DNA from: Vombatus ursinus
Taxonomy: Eukaryota; Chordata; Mammalia; Diprotodontia; Vombatidae
Length of the DNA: 64,000 nt
Assembly: GCF_900497805.2 (NCBI RefSeq)
Contig: NW_020948983.1
Coordinates: forward strand, 19,955,029 to 20,019,028
Direction of reading: 5' to 3'
The notes under the pieces were generated by a model that saw nothing but the letters and a program-made list of their open reading frames with translations, did not search any database and was not told the origin of the DNA. Every line of letters begins with the position of its first letter. Positions within the stretch are counted from its first letter, which is position 1. This document shows positions 12,110 to 24,455 of this stretch, piece by piece. The position numbers and the translations under genes are program-made.

Positions 12110-12720
12110 AGATTGAATTTAGGTGATGACTGTGGAGTGGAAAAAATGCTGAAAGAATATCAAGATAATGTGAGATGTTGTAGTGATAGAATAGATTAGA
12201 GTTGGGACTGATTGGATATTAGGGTCAGAGTGAAGGAAATGAAGAGGTTGACTCTGAGGATGTGAACCTGGATCTCAGGAAAGACGGTGATATACTTGAC
12301 AGAAATAGATTAGTAATGGGCAGGGGAGGGGGGGAACGCAAAGAAGGGGAGAGAATGAGTTTTGCTTTTTATGTGAGGAATTTGGAACAGCAATGGGATA
12401 TCCAGGAGGAGCTGGCCAGCAGGCAATTGATCATACAGAACTAGAATTTAGGAAAAACATTAAGGGTGGATATGTAGATATGAAGGTCAGTAACTTAAAG
12501 ATAATGCATGAAAACTGATGACATGACGTAGAGAGAATGCAGGGGAAAAGATAAAAAGGTTTAGTACAGAGCCCTGGGATGTGTACACACCTGGGAGGCA
12601 GGATATGGATGATAATTCAGCAAAGGAGACTGAAAAGGTCAGACAGGCAGGAGAATTCATTTAAAGTCAGGTGTGTATTCATAGGGAGTAAAGTACCTAG
12701 GGTGAGAAAAACATCAGTTA
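12110..12720 (+). repeat. Old interspersed repeat, family not assigned
   Basis: It contains GGGATATCCAGGAGGAGCTG, GAGCCCTGGGATG and AGCAAAGGAGACTGAAAAGG. Diverged continuations of the same pattern occur at 25310-25600, so this is a dispersed element rather than a gene. A short open frame at 12262-12444 inside it is not supported. Confidence 0.5.
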
Positions 12721-13066
12721 GAGTGAGGACCTATGACAGAATCACCTCTGGTTCTTAGGCTTCACTGACCTTTGATCATCCTGTCAAGGCACCACTAGGC
12801 TCACCAGTAGGAGCAGCCTTAGCAGATTTTGTCTGTGACCCTCTGTTCACTACTTTCTGAACTTCACCTATCACTCAACCCAACTGGCAGCATCTAGTCT
12901 CCTAGATCTTGCATTCATGAACTGCCATGTTTCACTGAATTCACACATTTGTTGTCTGAACCCTATTAACTTTTTCTTTTTCCAATGCTACTGACAAGTC
13001 TGGATGCCTAGTCCTAGAAACTACCTTCCTTTTTCCCTTGACCTTATAGCTTTCTATGCCCTAGGC

Positions 13067-13277
13067 CAGAGGTATCAAACACATGGCCCTACCCACATCA
13101 CTGCTGAATCCTGCCTGAACCAGAATAAAATGTAACTGGGAAACGTTTAATAAAATAAATAAAAACACAATAAAGCAAAGATAATTTTATATTTTAAAAC
13201 TAATTTAATATGTGCCTGCTGGGTTCTTTCTTTAGCTCATAGACCCCTTTTTTTCTATTTGAAGTTTGATACCATTG
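13067..13277. repeat. Possible small hAT-like element
   Basis: It begins CAGAGGTATCAAACACATGG and ends GTTTGATACCATTG, an imperfect terminal inverted repeat. I see no convincing 8-base duplication, so the call is tentative. Confidence 0.45.
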
Positions 13278-13305
13278 CTCTCACCCATAAGAGTAGATTT
13301 CCAAG

Positions 13306-13466
13306 AGTTAATTTACACTAGGTGGTGCAGTGGATAGAGCACTGGCCCTGGAGTCAAAGGATCTGAGTTCAAATCCAACCTCAGACACATAACACTCACT
13401 AGCTGTGTGACTCTGTGCAAGTCACTTAACTCCAATTGCCTTACACAAAAAATAAGTTAATTTACA
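13306..13466 (+). mobile_element. SINE insertion with 12-bp target-site duplication
   Basis: The body is about 13318-13454, flanked by AGTTAATTTACA at 13306-13317 and 13455-13466. Slightly truncated head. Confidence 0.9.
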
Positions 13467-14834
13467 AAGGAAAGAGGATATAAAATTTTTTTAAAAATAC
13501 TACATAGGTCTAAGGTAATTTGAAGTAGATATAATAGAAAGTGCCTCAATCCCAAACTAAATGGCACCTAAGTTTTCTTGTCTCATCTTTAACTAAAGCT
13601 CCCCAGGACCAGTATGGCCCACAGAGCAGAGAGCAGATATTAGAGCTGGAAGGGACCTCAGAAATCATCTAATTCAACCTCCTTATTTTATAGATTTTCT
13701 CAGGGCCTAGATACCCATGCAACAGGATCCAGCTTCCTCTTTGTCCCAGGCAAGAATAGCATCTTCCATTCTGAAATGCCCATCTGGGTGCTGGCTCAAG
13801 CTGATTCCTCCCATTCACCAATCCAGTTCCCTCTAGGCCAATCAGGAAACTTCTTGAGTGAGCAGCAGGTTCCTGGCTTTCTAGCCATATTATTATATAA
13901 TTGCTGAGCTAATGAATTTCTCCTCCTTCTACTTAAAGCAGTGAGATAGTAAAAACTCTCATAAAACCTTTTTTTTAAATCAGCTCAAAAAATTGAAATG
14001 TTTGAAACCAACACACTGGTCATCTCCAACGTTCAGAAAAAAATACCCTTTCCCTCACAGGCTAGCCATATAAATTTAATAGACTCCTCCTTTTTATGAA
14101 CATTTACTGTACGTACAGATGGAGGGAAGGAGTTTAATAGTCTCCATGGTATATGCACTAGTTTAGGTACCTGAGGAGTATGGGGAGAGAGTTGAGGGAA
14201 GAACTCAGGTAGGAAGTGAGCAGCAAGATGGATCCAAGGGAGGGGACAAGATACAGGATCATTGATCCCTCTGCCTGGTGCCATGGGATCCTAATCTCTC
14301 TTCCTTCAAAGTCATTAATAGCTGTCTCCTGAGGAGTGAGGGACATAGCCCTAGCTAGACTTTGACATGAGTGAGTGGAAAAGGACCCCCCCAAAACAAT
14401 TTAGTGACTGCCTTTTTAAATTTAGCATATACTTTTTAAAAATGTAATGAGATTATTTTATAGACAATCTTTTGATCTTCATGTTTTGAAATGTTTGGGA
14501 CTTTTTGTGATTACATTCCTAATTTACTAAAATAAAAATAAAAGAGGGGACTCAAAAAGCAAAGGAAGGGAAAGAATGGACAGCTCAGTTTAAATGGGGC
14601 GGGGAAAGGGTGCTGTGAAAGGAAGAAAGCGAGACAACTTCCCGAGAGACAAGGGAAAGAGGGATTCTTAACCCGCTTCCGTGAATCCAATTACTCTATC
14701 TCCGGGCTCCCTCTGCTGGAGACTGTGAATTACATAAGTAGATTGAGGGTTTTACAGACAAGAGGTTTCACATCCTGTCTTCCCCACATCCTGCCCCAGA
14801 CTCCAAAGAAATGAAGGCTTTCATATAATCTCAG

Positions 14835-15480
14835 AGCTAGAATGAAACTCTGAGGTCATCAAATAGAGCCTGCCGCCATCCTCACCACCACATCCCTCAT
14901 GCCCTGCTGAAAGACTTCAAGCTTAGCAACTCACTACCTTACAAAGAACAGGCAGCCTGTTCTTGGCTAGCTGTGAGCTGTATGAAGTTCTTCCTTAGAC
15001 TGAGTCAAAACTTGCCTTCCTCTCACTAAGGCCAAGAGGAAATAAATCAAATCCTTCCAAGGAGGAAAAGAGGGATCCAGCAGGCAGGGTGTCATGCTGA
15101 GCCTCCATACCTTCTCCTAGGGAGAAGTCTAGGAGTCACATGTGAATGTGTGTCCATTGTATAAAAAATTGTTTGTGTCTCTGATTTTGTCTGTCACCCA
15201 GATGTGTCTGAGCTACTTGGGAACTGCCTGAAAGCTTCAAACAACCTTCAGATATGAGGACAGCAATCATCCCTCCCTATCTTCCCTTCTCCAGGTTAAC
15301 TATCCCCACTTTTTTCAACTGATCTCCATAAGACATGGCATCAATGCTCTCACCTCTTCTGGATGAACTCCAATTTCAGTGTCCTTCTTAAAATGTGATG
15401 CCCAGAACTGAACATAATTCACTATATATGGTCTGACCAGGATGGAATAACGCAGAACTATAAAGGGTCTCATTTTGGAA
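14835..15480 (-). repeat. Antisense CR1/L3-type LINE 3' region
   Basis: The stretch CCCAGAACTGAACATAATTC, TATGGTCTGACCAGG and the upstream CTCTTCTGGATGAACTCCA are typical of antisense amniote CR1. The same order recurs at 38335-39110. Confidence 0.6.
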
Positions 15481-15537
15481 GACAGGCCTTTATGATTCAT
15501 ACTTCAAACGATGACCACGAGACTGGAAAGTATCAAG

Positions 15538-15543
15538 TTTATT
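15538..15543 (-). terminator. Likely SFXN3 polyadenylation signal
   Basis: AATAAA reads on the minus strand (TTTATT on plus) 1.2 kb beyond the SFXN3 stop, with no earlier AATAAA noticed between. If used, the 3' UTR would run from 16749 to about 15520. The assignment is inferred from position only. Confidence 0.45.
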
Positions 15544-15741
15544 TGGGTGCCAACATTTGCAACATGGGAATCATTGCTGGTAGTTGTTGGGAGAAGGGGA
15601 AAGGGAGGCAGAAAAGCAGGATGCTAAGTGAGAAAGGCTTTTAGTGGAAGGGGTAGCCCTGAGCTTCCTCTCCCCTACCACATGCCAGTCCAATCATGAG
15701 AATAAATGTCTTGTGTTATCTGAGGTGAATGATGGAAAGTT

Positions 15742-15775
15742 CACACACACACAAACACACACACACACACACAAA
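15742..15775 (+). repeat. (CA)n microsatellite
   Basis: Dinucleotide CA run with one interruption. Confidence 0.9.
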
Positions 15776-16099
15776 ACCTCTACTATTCATTTCTCATCAC
15801 TACTAACTATCTAGAGGCCAAGGCCAGGCTGAAGTTGGAGGAGGTATCAAATTATGGGCTGGAAGAGGTTTTTAATTAATTTGAAACTCAATATCGAAAG
15901 AACAAAAATGCCAATTCATGAGATGGGCTCCTAAGATGCAGGACTATGTTGGCTCTGATACCAACAGAATCCCGCATGAGGACACACAGGAACATGGATA
16001 TGCCAGACTCATATAGTTAGACCTTCATAGACATTCATATGACCCCCTGAGCTCTGTTCTCCACAGGACAGGGTGTATGAACCCATTCCTCCTGGATCC

Positions 16100-16749
16100 T
16101 ACAAAGGTTTAGGTGAGTTCTTAAGCTGGAGAGGACCTGGTCCTGGGATTACCAACTGCCTCTGAGTCTCCACAGATTTTGGTCATCCTGCAGCTGCTCT
16201 GCCTCATTCTGGACAAAGACTATCAGCAGACAATCAGGGGAACACAAACAAACCCATGTACACTCACTTTGTTCTAACAGGGAAGGAGGGGGTGGGGTGG
16301 CCCCATGGAAATCTTTGCTGGACCCCTCCTCCTGCCTAAATCTTGAGTTTAGAGAAAACCCAAGGATGCTGGGACCTAAGTAAACAATTTCTAGACCATA
16401 ATGCCACACACACCATCCAGGAGCAGAAAAGGTTTGTTAAAGTTCACACTGGCTATTCTGAGGGATTGGGCCCCTCAGTAATAGCCTGATAGATACTGTT
16501 TTCCACCCCTACCCTTAATGGCTGTGTGTCTGCCCTTATCCTTAGGATTTGATGGGAGGAGGGGACAAGCTCATTATTGGGTTCTAGGGAATACTAGAGG
16601 TGCATCCCTCGAGAACAGGGTAGAGCAGAAAGCATGAAGGAATAGTAAGGAAGGCAGTAGAAGTACCACAACTGATGTGCAATAGCATCAGTGGCAGGAA
16701 GCTAGGAGTGGAGTGGTAGTGGAGAGTAGTGGGATGGACCCCACTCCTC
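16100..16749 (-). other. SFXN3 3' UTR region, no other gene
   Basis: The stretch lies immediately beyond the SFXN3 stop. No SINE or recognisable LINE was seen. Sequence is largely unique, consistent with a 3' UTR continuing towards the AATAAA at 15543. Confidence 0.45.
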
Positions 16750-18111
16750 TCAGAGTCCCTTGTTGAAGTACACAACCTCAATGTTTGGGTTCTGCTCCTT
16801 AATCTGAGTTCTGAGCTCAGGCTCCAGCTGGTTGACTGAAATGGAGCTGTAAAATGAGGTGCCAAGCTGCCAGGATGATGGCAAGAGTGCTCCTCCCTCC
16901 TCCCAGAGTGCCCACTCATCTGCATCTTGAAGCGTAGGCAACCTTCAATACTCCCCTCCACAGCCCACACCTCTCCCATGACTAGAGGGAAAAGGATCAC
17001 CAGTCCAGACCCCTCCCCAGGATGCTCACTTCCTCTGGGGGAAAAGTGCGCAGCACAGGGAAGTGGAAAGCAACAAACTGGAGGAGGGAGGGGAGGAGGG
17101 AGTCTGAGTGTAGTCACAAATTCCCTTCCACCCATATCCAGAGCCTGAGGAGGCTTCAGACCTCCCCTGTTCAAATTCCCTTATGCCTTCCCCCAATCAC
17201 AGCCCCTAGCTCCAACACTTACCAAAAGCCAACCAGCCCCATTTGCATGGGGCCCAAGAGCCATGGCCTTTGCTGTGGAAAGTGAATGGGGAGACTGAGC
17301 ATGAGAAAGGAGAGAAGAGAATCATGCCCCTTCCCAGAAGAACAGCTCCCAACCCATCCAGGCCCAAACCTGTGAGCACAGGCCCAAGACCATCCTTTCT
17401 GACGTACTCCCAAACAAAACCCTACTGGGCTGCTGCTCAAGATCTCCTCCCTGGCCCAAGCATGGCCCGGCCTATGTCCACTTTCCCAAAGCACTCTGGG
17501 TCCTCCTTCAAAGATCAAGCTTACCCATTCCAACCCACTCAGTCTCGAGGGTCAAGCTGTAGTCCTCAGTGTATATTTGGGGAGGGGGAAGGCCTGGGGG
17601 AACAGTCTGTTTGTGCTGCTCCTACCACATCATTCAGTGTGTGTGTAATAATATGATAATGTGGGTAAGTCTGGTTTTGTAGCAGCATGTAGAACTGCTC
17701 CCACTGTGTGCCTGTTACTGTAATGATATGACTGCTTGTACGTGATCTTCCCCACCCCCCCCCCCTTGGCTTCCTCCAGCATAGGCCCTTTGTTGTCTTT
17801 AGTTCCACCCAGCCTCCCCCCTCAGGATCCCCACCCACAATCCAGACTGAGCAGGGGATCCAAATGGTGGAGACTCAGGTTGAGCTAAGGAGCCTGGGGT
17901 CTGAGAAGGAACTGAGCCCTTCCTCTCCCAGGAAAATTTGCTTACCCAGCCCCCTGCTATCACTGGTCACCCAGTCAAGTTCAGGTCCTTTCTTTATCCT
18001 TATGATGGCACCCAAAGTAATGAGGAAGCAGGAGGGGGCAGCATACCTTCAAGAAGTCTTTTCTCTCCAATACATTCATAATTAGAGGGGATATAACTGG
18101 AGGAAGAGATC

Positions 18112-18320
18112 ATAATAATGGCTAGCATTTGTAAAGAACTTTACCTATGTCATCTCACTGATACTCACAACAACTCTGTGGGATAGGTGCTATTATTATC
18201 CCTATTTTACAGATGACAAAACTGAGAGGTTAAGTGGTCAAAGCCACATAGCTAGAAAGTATCTAAGACAAGGCAGGATTTGAACCCCTATTTTTCTTCC
18301 TCCAAGCTCTATCCACTTCA
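18112..18320 (-). repeat. CORE-type SINE in SFXN3 intron
   Basis: Antisense CORE pattern ATAATGGCTAGCATTTGTAA, CCTATTTTACAGATGACAAA, GGATTTGAACCCC. It lies between SFXN3 exons 18047-18096 and 18495-18622. Confidence 0.7.
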
Positions 18321-19351
18321 CTACCTAGCTTCTTGGAATCCACAGAGTGAAAACAGGCCAGGTATCGCCTGGGAAAAGAGAATAGCTCCAAGAGTCCAGC
18401 CATGCCTCCAGAGTCCTCAGTGCTTTCTCCATGGCCACCCCTCCTCCTCCTACCTTCCCTACCCCATTTCATTTCATTCCAGCCCAATGCTCACTCATAG
18501 CAGGCATGATCATCCAGATCCAGGATGTCACCACCTGGAAGATGCTCAGCTGAGTCGCCTTTGAAGAATAGCCCAACCAATGGCCCAAATCATCAGTCAC
18601 AGGGATCCCCCCCAGCATCTCCCTGGATCCAAGGCACGGAGGTAGAGGGGAAAAGGTAGTATCAGACTCCAAGTCCTGGGTCCTCACATATATGCATTTA
18701 GACCACTAGATTCCCCTGCCCCAAACCCCACCCTCAGATTCCCTCAGACAATCCTGGCCCAGCCTTGTCTCCATCCCTCAAGCCAGGTCTGCGTGGGGTC
18801 AAGATTGACTGCTGACTCATTTCCAGAACCCTCCAGGGGCTGACAGGGCACATGGCCAGGCTGACCAGAGGGGTCTAAAACCCCACCCCTAGGAAGAAAA
18901 ATGACTTCTCTTCTGTTTTGTAAGGTGAGATTGAATGGTTCACACATAGGTGTCTCTAGGCCCACCCTTTGCCCTGCTCACCTCTGCCTCATCAGCGGGA
19001 TGTTGATGCAGTTGGCAGCAGCCACAGCTGTGAATGGGACAAAGCGGCTAGCCAGGTTAGGCAGATGCTAGAGGAGGGGGCACTGGTCAGATGGAATGAG
19101 TCATGGAGTACAGAATGCCTGTGGTAGGGGATGGGAACCACAGGGAAGGACTGATGTGGGGAAGAACTTTGGGGGCACCTCTGACAACGAGGCCCTGGAG
19201 GAACTAAGGGGCTGGAGTACATCAGGATGGGGGGCTTACTTGGGTGAGGGATTTGAGTCCCAGAGCAGTGAGTACAGCCCCAGTGGTAGCTCTCATGTGA
19301 GCTGTGGCCAGCTGCCTGTGGACAGAGGGGCCAGGAAATGAGAATGAATAG

Positions 19352-19480
19352 ATGAAAAAGCATTTATTAAGTATTCACTATATTCCAGGCACTGTACTAA
19401 TTACTGGGGCTACAAAGCACAAGCAAGCAAGCTGGTCCTTGTTCCCAAGGAGTTTCCATTATAATAGAGGGAAAGAGCAC
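19352..19480 (+). repeat. L2/MIR-associated repeat in SFXN3 intron
   Basis: AAGCATTTATTAAGTATTCA, CCAGGCACTGTACTAATTAC and CCCAAGGAGTTTCCATTATA match a pattern that recurs at 37505 and 47440. Confidence 0.6.
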
Positions 19481-21914
19481 ATATAGTGGAATGCTGGCTG
19501 GGGGGAAGAGTTTTGGTTTGGGGAGCCAGGACAGTGAATTGATCCAGTAGAGCAATCAATCAACACATCCTTTCCAGAAGCAATAGTAGTATTGATCTGA
19601 TTACTGTGCCCGCAGCAGGGTACAAGCTCTCCAGCAGAGCAGATGTGGAGATGCCCAGGGTAGACAGCTGGATGGGATATGAAGTATGACTTGGTGTGGG
19701 GCCAGCCAGGTCCGGTGGGAGAGGGAAAGCAGCAGACACCTTCCATAGCTCATGACCTGGTCCAGGGTACAATCTGGGCCCAAGTATACCTTATACCAGG
19801 GGAAGGAGCTGATGCCTTTGTCTGAAGGCACAGAGACAAAGTCTCCCAACACTGACTCCTAAGCCCTGCAAACAGCCTCCAAAGGTCACCTCAAGTAGAT
19901 GAAGTATCCAATACAGGGATACAGGGGAACTGCTTCCAGGGCCAGACCCCAGGATTGTGCTCTAAGTCCCGTGAGAAAGAGGTTGGTGAAGGTGGGAGCC
20001 TGTCTTGTCATCTATAGCCAGGAAAATGGAAGCTCTTGAAGGGCAAGATTGTTTCCATTTTTGTCTCTGTATCCCATTAAGCATGTAGCACAGCATCACA
20101 TAGTAAGTGCTTAGACATGCTCATTAGATGGAATTGAAGGACTGTTTCTTACCTCTCAGTAACTTTCACATCCCCACTTCTATTGGAGTAGTTGACAACA
20201 GCATTGAAGGACTGGTTCGCCCACTGCCAGAATACCACAGTTGAAATGTTCCTGAGGGGATGGGTAGGTTTATCCCTGTACTCTAAGACCCTAATACCCT
20301 TGACTGGCCCTTCCATGTAGAGACCTCGATAGTTATCCTCAAAGCCCCTCATTCCACACACCACTGAACAGACTCCTCTTCTGTGGTAATCCCCAAACTG
20401 TCCATTCAGAGACCCTCATGGTTATCTTTACTTTCCGTCTCTGCCCAGAATTCCCAGTGATTATCCCCAAGCTTTCCATATAGAGTCTCTGGTGTTATTC
20501 CTAACCTCCCCTATTACACACACATACACAGGTATCTAGGGTGGGTGGATACACAGGCCATAGTTCTTCATATGTAGAGAGGCACAAGAAGGGGGTAGCA
20601 TTAACAGGCCAAAGAAATCACCAGTGAAGAACCCAGTTTCCCCTTACTACTAGGCCATGATTAGATTGGGGACCACTGACTAAGTGTCCCAAACCCATCT
20701 CTCTTCTAGACTGGTACCTAGAGTGTATAGATCTGAGGCTGGGGGAATGTGAATCATACCATGTTGGCCTACAGGGGCCCAGTGTTTGGGGTGCCCTTTT
20801 AAGGGGCTGGGACACCTACCTGTAGAAGGTGAGCATGCAGCCACTGATAATCATATTCATGGGCACTTGGGCTGACATTCGTCCAGTGAGATAGAGCTTC
20901 TCCCCAGTGTCAGGGTGGAAGGCTGAGTCATGCTTATACTTGGCCTTCCATAGATCATCTTCAGTCAGCCCAGGGGTCACGATCCCTACCCTATTTAAGA
21001 AGGATAAAGTCTTGCTATCCTGGGAAGGCAACTCTTCAACCCAGGAATGCCCAAGTCCTCTCATCCCATAAGCCCAGACCTGTTTGGGTACAAAGACTTA
21101 AGTACAAATGAATCTTGGACCCAGGGAAGCATCTTCTAGGGATCCAGAAGTATAGGCCTCAAGTCTCAGAGTCCAAGGGCCCACTGTTTCCCCACCCTTG
21201 GGCCAAACTCCTCTAAATTACCCCCAATTCATCACTACAGCTCCAGGGTCCCCAGGCTCCATCTGAAGAGCTCAATGTCCACAGTAATGATGTCAGGCTG
21301 AAGGGGCCTACACTGGGAATGGTCCAGGGGCCAAGGCTAGGGCCAGGAGCTATTTCAAAGATGTTAGTTTTTGTGAAGGTGGTATAGTTAGCTGCTATCC
21401 ATGTTTCCCTCTAGAAGTAAGTGCCCATCATTTTCTCCAAGGAGAAGGCATGGTAGGAAGAAGGGTCTCTTCCATCCCTATTCCTGATATTTAAAATTTT
21501 ACCCCAAGAACATTTGGGTTAGGGATTGTAGTTCTCTAGAATGCTTGAGAGACCTAACATTGAGGTCAGAAGTAGAATGGTCACTTGCAGTTCTCCTTGG
21601 GACTAGGGAGGACAGGAAGGAAGGGCAAGGAGGGTATCACCTGTAGTTCTCCACAATGGTTCGGGCATTATGCAGTTTATGCTCAGATAGTAAAAGATTC
21701 AAGGGGCTGGTGACAGTGAAGAAATGCTTAGCTCAGCCCACAAAGGTGGCCTGGTCTCATCGAGGATCATGGATGTTGCTATCTAGAGGCACTCACCCAT
21801 CTTCTACAGAGGGAAGGGAGGGCAGGAAGATAACAGACTGTACTACCCCCAAACTCCCCTACTGTATTCAGTCCTTTTTTTCTGGGCCCGAAACTGTTAA
21901 GGCATGAACTCTTT

Positions 21915-22450
21915 ATGGGGAATGGTTGTTTGTCCTTCATTTTCAAAGAGGACCAACGACATCATGGGGTGTTTGCATTGGATTTAAGTGAGGCAGAGTT
22001 GCACAGTCATCAGCCTTACTCTCTCTTCCTGCATCATCGAAGTCTAGTGGCAAGACAAAAGTCAAGACAACTGGTAATGGTTCAGAATGCAGTGGATGAC
22101 CTTGGAGTCTCCCATGCCTGACCAAGCTCTAAGCACTCCACAATGCCAGCTTCAACCACTGTCATGGCCCTTGGAACAAACTCATCATCCGCCCATTCCA
22201 CTGGGAGAAGTCTTCATATGCTTGGGGTAGACACCCCCTCAACTCACCGATGGGTTTGAGGCCCATCGGTTACCCTGAACTTGGTTCAACCAGTCTGCCA
22301 AGATGGTTTACTAAGGTGTGGTCACCCTGCATGCAACAGCTTCTTGAAGCCACAGGTGAGAGTTGGATGGAGGTGAACTCCAAAGATGGATGAGCAGCCC
22401 TGAAAAGGGCTCTGCAAGCCATCACACCAGAGATGCTAGTCTTCCTTAAA
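21915..22450 (+). repeat. 0.5-kb interspersed repeat, possibly RTE-related
   Basis: Starts GGTTGTTTGTCCTTCATTTT and includes GATTTAAGTGAGGCAGAGTT and GAGTCTCCCATGCCTGACC. Its other half carries CTTCTTGAAGCCACAGGTGA and AAGGGCTCTGCAAGCC. The same content in reverse lies at 63220-63720, and partial reverse copies lie at 25885-26085 and 26395-26530. Short frames within it are not genes. Confidence 0.7.
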
Positions 22451-22514
22451 TACCTCAAAAAGGAACAGTCTTGATCCAAGCCCACATCCCCTGCATTGGG
22501 ATGCTTCCTCTAAG

Positions 22515-22516
<2 letters not shown>

Positions 22517-22562
<46 letters not shown>
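22517..22562 (+). repeat. (GT)n microsatellite
   Basis: About 22 GT units without interruption. Confidence 0.97.
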
Positions 22563-22564
<2 letters not shown>

Positions 22565-23309
22565 TGGGGGATGTCGGATGTCATTGTCTCAGTATGAGGA
22601 TCCTATCTCTGTCTCCATTCCATGGAAGAGGTCAGCCTAAGACTCTCCTGAAACCACAAGGCTGATTCTTCTCCAACCTTTCGGCTTCTCTAAGAAATAG
22701 CAAAAACGTCAATGGGCTCAGATGAAGTGAGAGAGGAGACCTTCCCTTATTAACCTAGAGTTTGGGGAGTAAGGAAGATCAACAGAATGAGGCTGAAGTG
22801 ATCTGAGTCCTGAGGCCTTTTTGTACATAAGCATGAACTTGTGTGTACATATGAGTTCCTATATAGTTGGAGAATATATGTGTATGTATGTGTACATGTG
22901 CATATATGTACACCGCTGTCCCCAGGTGTAATGGTAGACAATGGCAGTGCAAACAGTAGATTGCCTGGCCAGGAGCTAGGGAGCCAGAACAGAGCCTTCA
23001 TTACTTAACTGGTGAGGATGTGTGCCCCAGCCCCGGCTCCTTTAAGGGACTGAGTGTGAAGCCTTGCCCCTTCTCTCTACTACGGAACCTATTCTAACCA
23101 ATACCATGAACCATCTGAGAAAACATCTCCCCTCTGGGCCCTAGTAGGTGGGAGATATTGCTGATACTTAGCCCTTCCTCCTAATACCTCCTCTCCTATC
23201 TGCCATCACTGGACCAAGACTGGTGAGATTCCAGCCTAGGCCCCTCTCGGGCACTGGATTTGGAGGCTCCCTTTCACTTCCTTCCATACGTGGAGACGCT
23301 AATCCAGAA

Positions 23310-23525
23310 TAGTACGTGGAAAGAGTACTGGGTCTTCTAGTTAAGAACTGGGTTCATGGCAATTTTTGAAAAGCACTAATTAAAAAAAACGTTAAAAAAC
23401 CTGATTCTACCATAAAAAAGAACTGGGTTCGAATCCCACTTCTGATACCACTGATGTGACCTTGGTCCTCAGTTTCCTCACTTGTAGCGTGAGGGAGTTG
23501 GACTAGACAGCCTCTGAGTTTCCTC
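23310..23525 (+). repeat. MIR-like SINE
   Basis: GAACTGGGTTCGAATCCCAC, TGTGACCTTGGTCCTCAGTT, TTTCCTCACTTGTAGCGTGA and GGAGTTGGACTAGA follow the MIR order; an A-rich interruption lies near 23385. Confidence 0.5.
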
Positions 23526-24295
23526 GCTTCTCTGGATGGATGAACCTGTGGTCTCACTCGGGTCTGCCTCAGTGGATCATTTGACAGAAGCATCACCTCA
23601 TGCCCCTTTGACACCATTACGCATCCAGACGCCAGACCTTGATGCCGGGATCCTCTCAGGAACCAAGATCTCAGCTGTCAGTGCCATCTAGAAGCCAGAC
23701 GCAGAATAAGAGTGCGAAGCATCCTCTGGCTGTGCAACATCTCCACCATTCTAAAATCCAGCCCAACCCTTTCCTTCTTGGTGGGTGGAGAAAGAGCAGA
23801 CTGGACCCTAGAGGATGGAAGCCTCAAGCAACTGGTACTTCCCCTATCCTAGAGCTGGCCAATTCTTACTTCCCCCTCTCTTAATCTCTTTGATTGAAAG
23901 ACCCCTTCTCTCCTATTTGCTTCCCTGTCTCTCTCAGCAGAGGACCTCATCTCCTGTGTTACTGAGGAAGTTAAAGCTATTTGCCGTAAGCTCCATCTTC
24001 TCTCCTGCTCCCCGCCTTAAAACTTTTCCGCCTTGTTCTCCATTCTCTTCTCTTTTGCTCCAGTTTTTGATGAATGGGTAGCCTTTCTACTTGCCAAGGT
24101 TACCTACTCCTTTGATCCCATCCCACCCTATTTCCTTTGGAAGTTTCAATCATTTCCTCTCTCTCATTGTCAATCTCTCCTTTTCTACTGGCTCCTTCTC
24201 TACCACCTTCAGACTTGCTCAGATCACCTCCATCCTTAACAAACTTTCACTTTACAATGACCTTCCTTTAGGCTGTTATTTAAAATTTTTCTTAA

Positions 24296-24455
24296 GGGGC
24301 AGCTAGGAGGCACAGTGGATAGAGCATGGGCCCTGAAGTTCAAATCCAGCCTCAGACCAAACACTTGACACTTACTAGCTGTGTGACCATGGACAAGTCA
24401 CTTAACTCCAACTGCCTAATATATATGTACATATATATATATATATATATATATT
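24296..24455 (+). repeat. SINE with (TA)n tail
   Basis: Head GGGGCAGCTAGGAGGCACAG through CAAGTCACTTAACTCCAACT, missing a few bases in the middle, followed by an AT microsatellite that probably grew from its tail. Confidence 0.85.

Larger units (their letters stand above)
16750..21803 (-). pseudogene. SFXN3: SFXN3 (sideroflexin 3), decayed copy with intact exon-intron structure
   Basis: Sideroflexins are multipass inner mitochondrial membrane carriers; SFXN3 moves serine and related amino acids. Ten coding exons are readable on the minus strand: 21800-21641, 20990-20820, 20251-20153, 19315-19240, 19067-18982, 18622-18495, 18096-18047, 17272-17223, 17077-17030 and 16846-16750 (stop TGA 16750-16752). 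All introns are GT-AG and all phases agree; the total corresponds to about 321 residues, the normal size. Family signatures include [54 protein letters not shown] and the C-terminus VVYFNKGL. The first coding exon (acceptor just before 21803, ATG 21800-21798) has a one-base deletion next to 21791, TGA at 21759-21757 where the family has Trp (PRWDQ), and TGA at 21735-21733 where it has Arg (GRA). Conserved positions elsewhere have changed, for example SRI to SWI in exon 18622-18495. I infer relaxed selection. SFXN1 is less likely because the gene lies beside PDZD7. Translation from a downstream Met cannot be excluded. Confidence 0.8.

Noticed and set aside
1-15500. KAZALD1, the next gene beyond SFXN3 in human
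   Set aside because: I looked for IGFBP-like, Kazal and Ig-domain signatures and saw none; it may lie outside the window.
16750-21803. Processed retrocopy as the explanation for broken SFXN3
   Set aside because: All introns are present with correct junctions at the conserved location, so it is the original locus and not a retrocopy.
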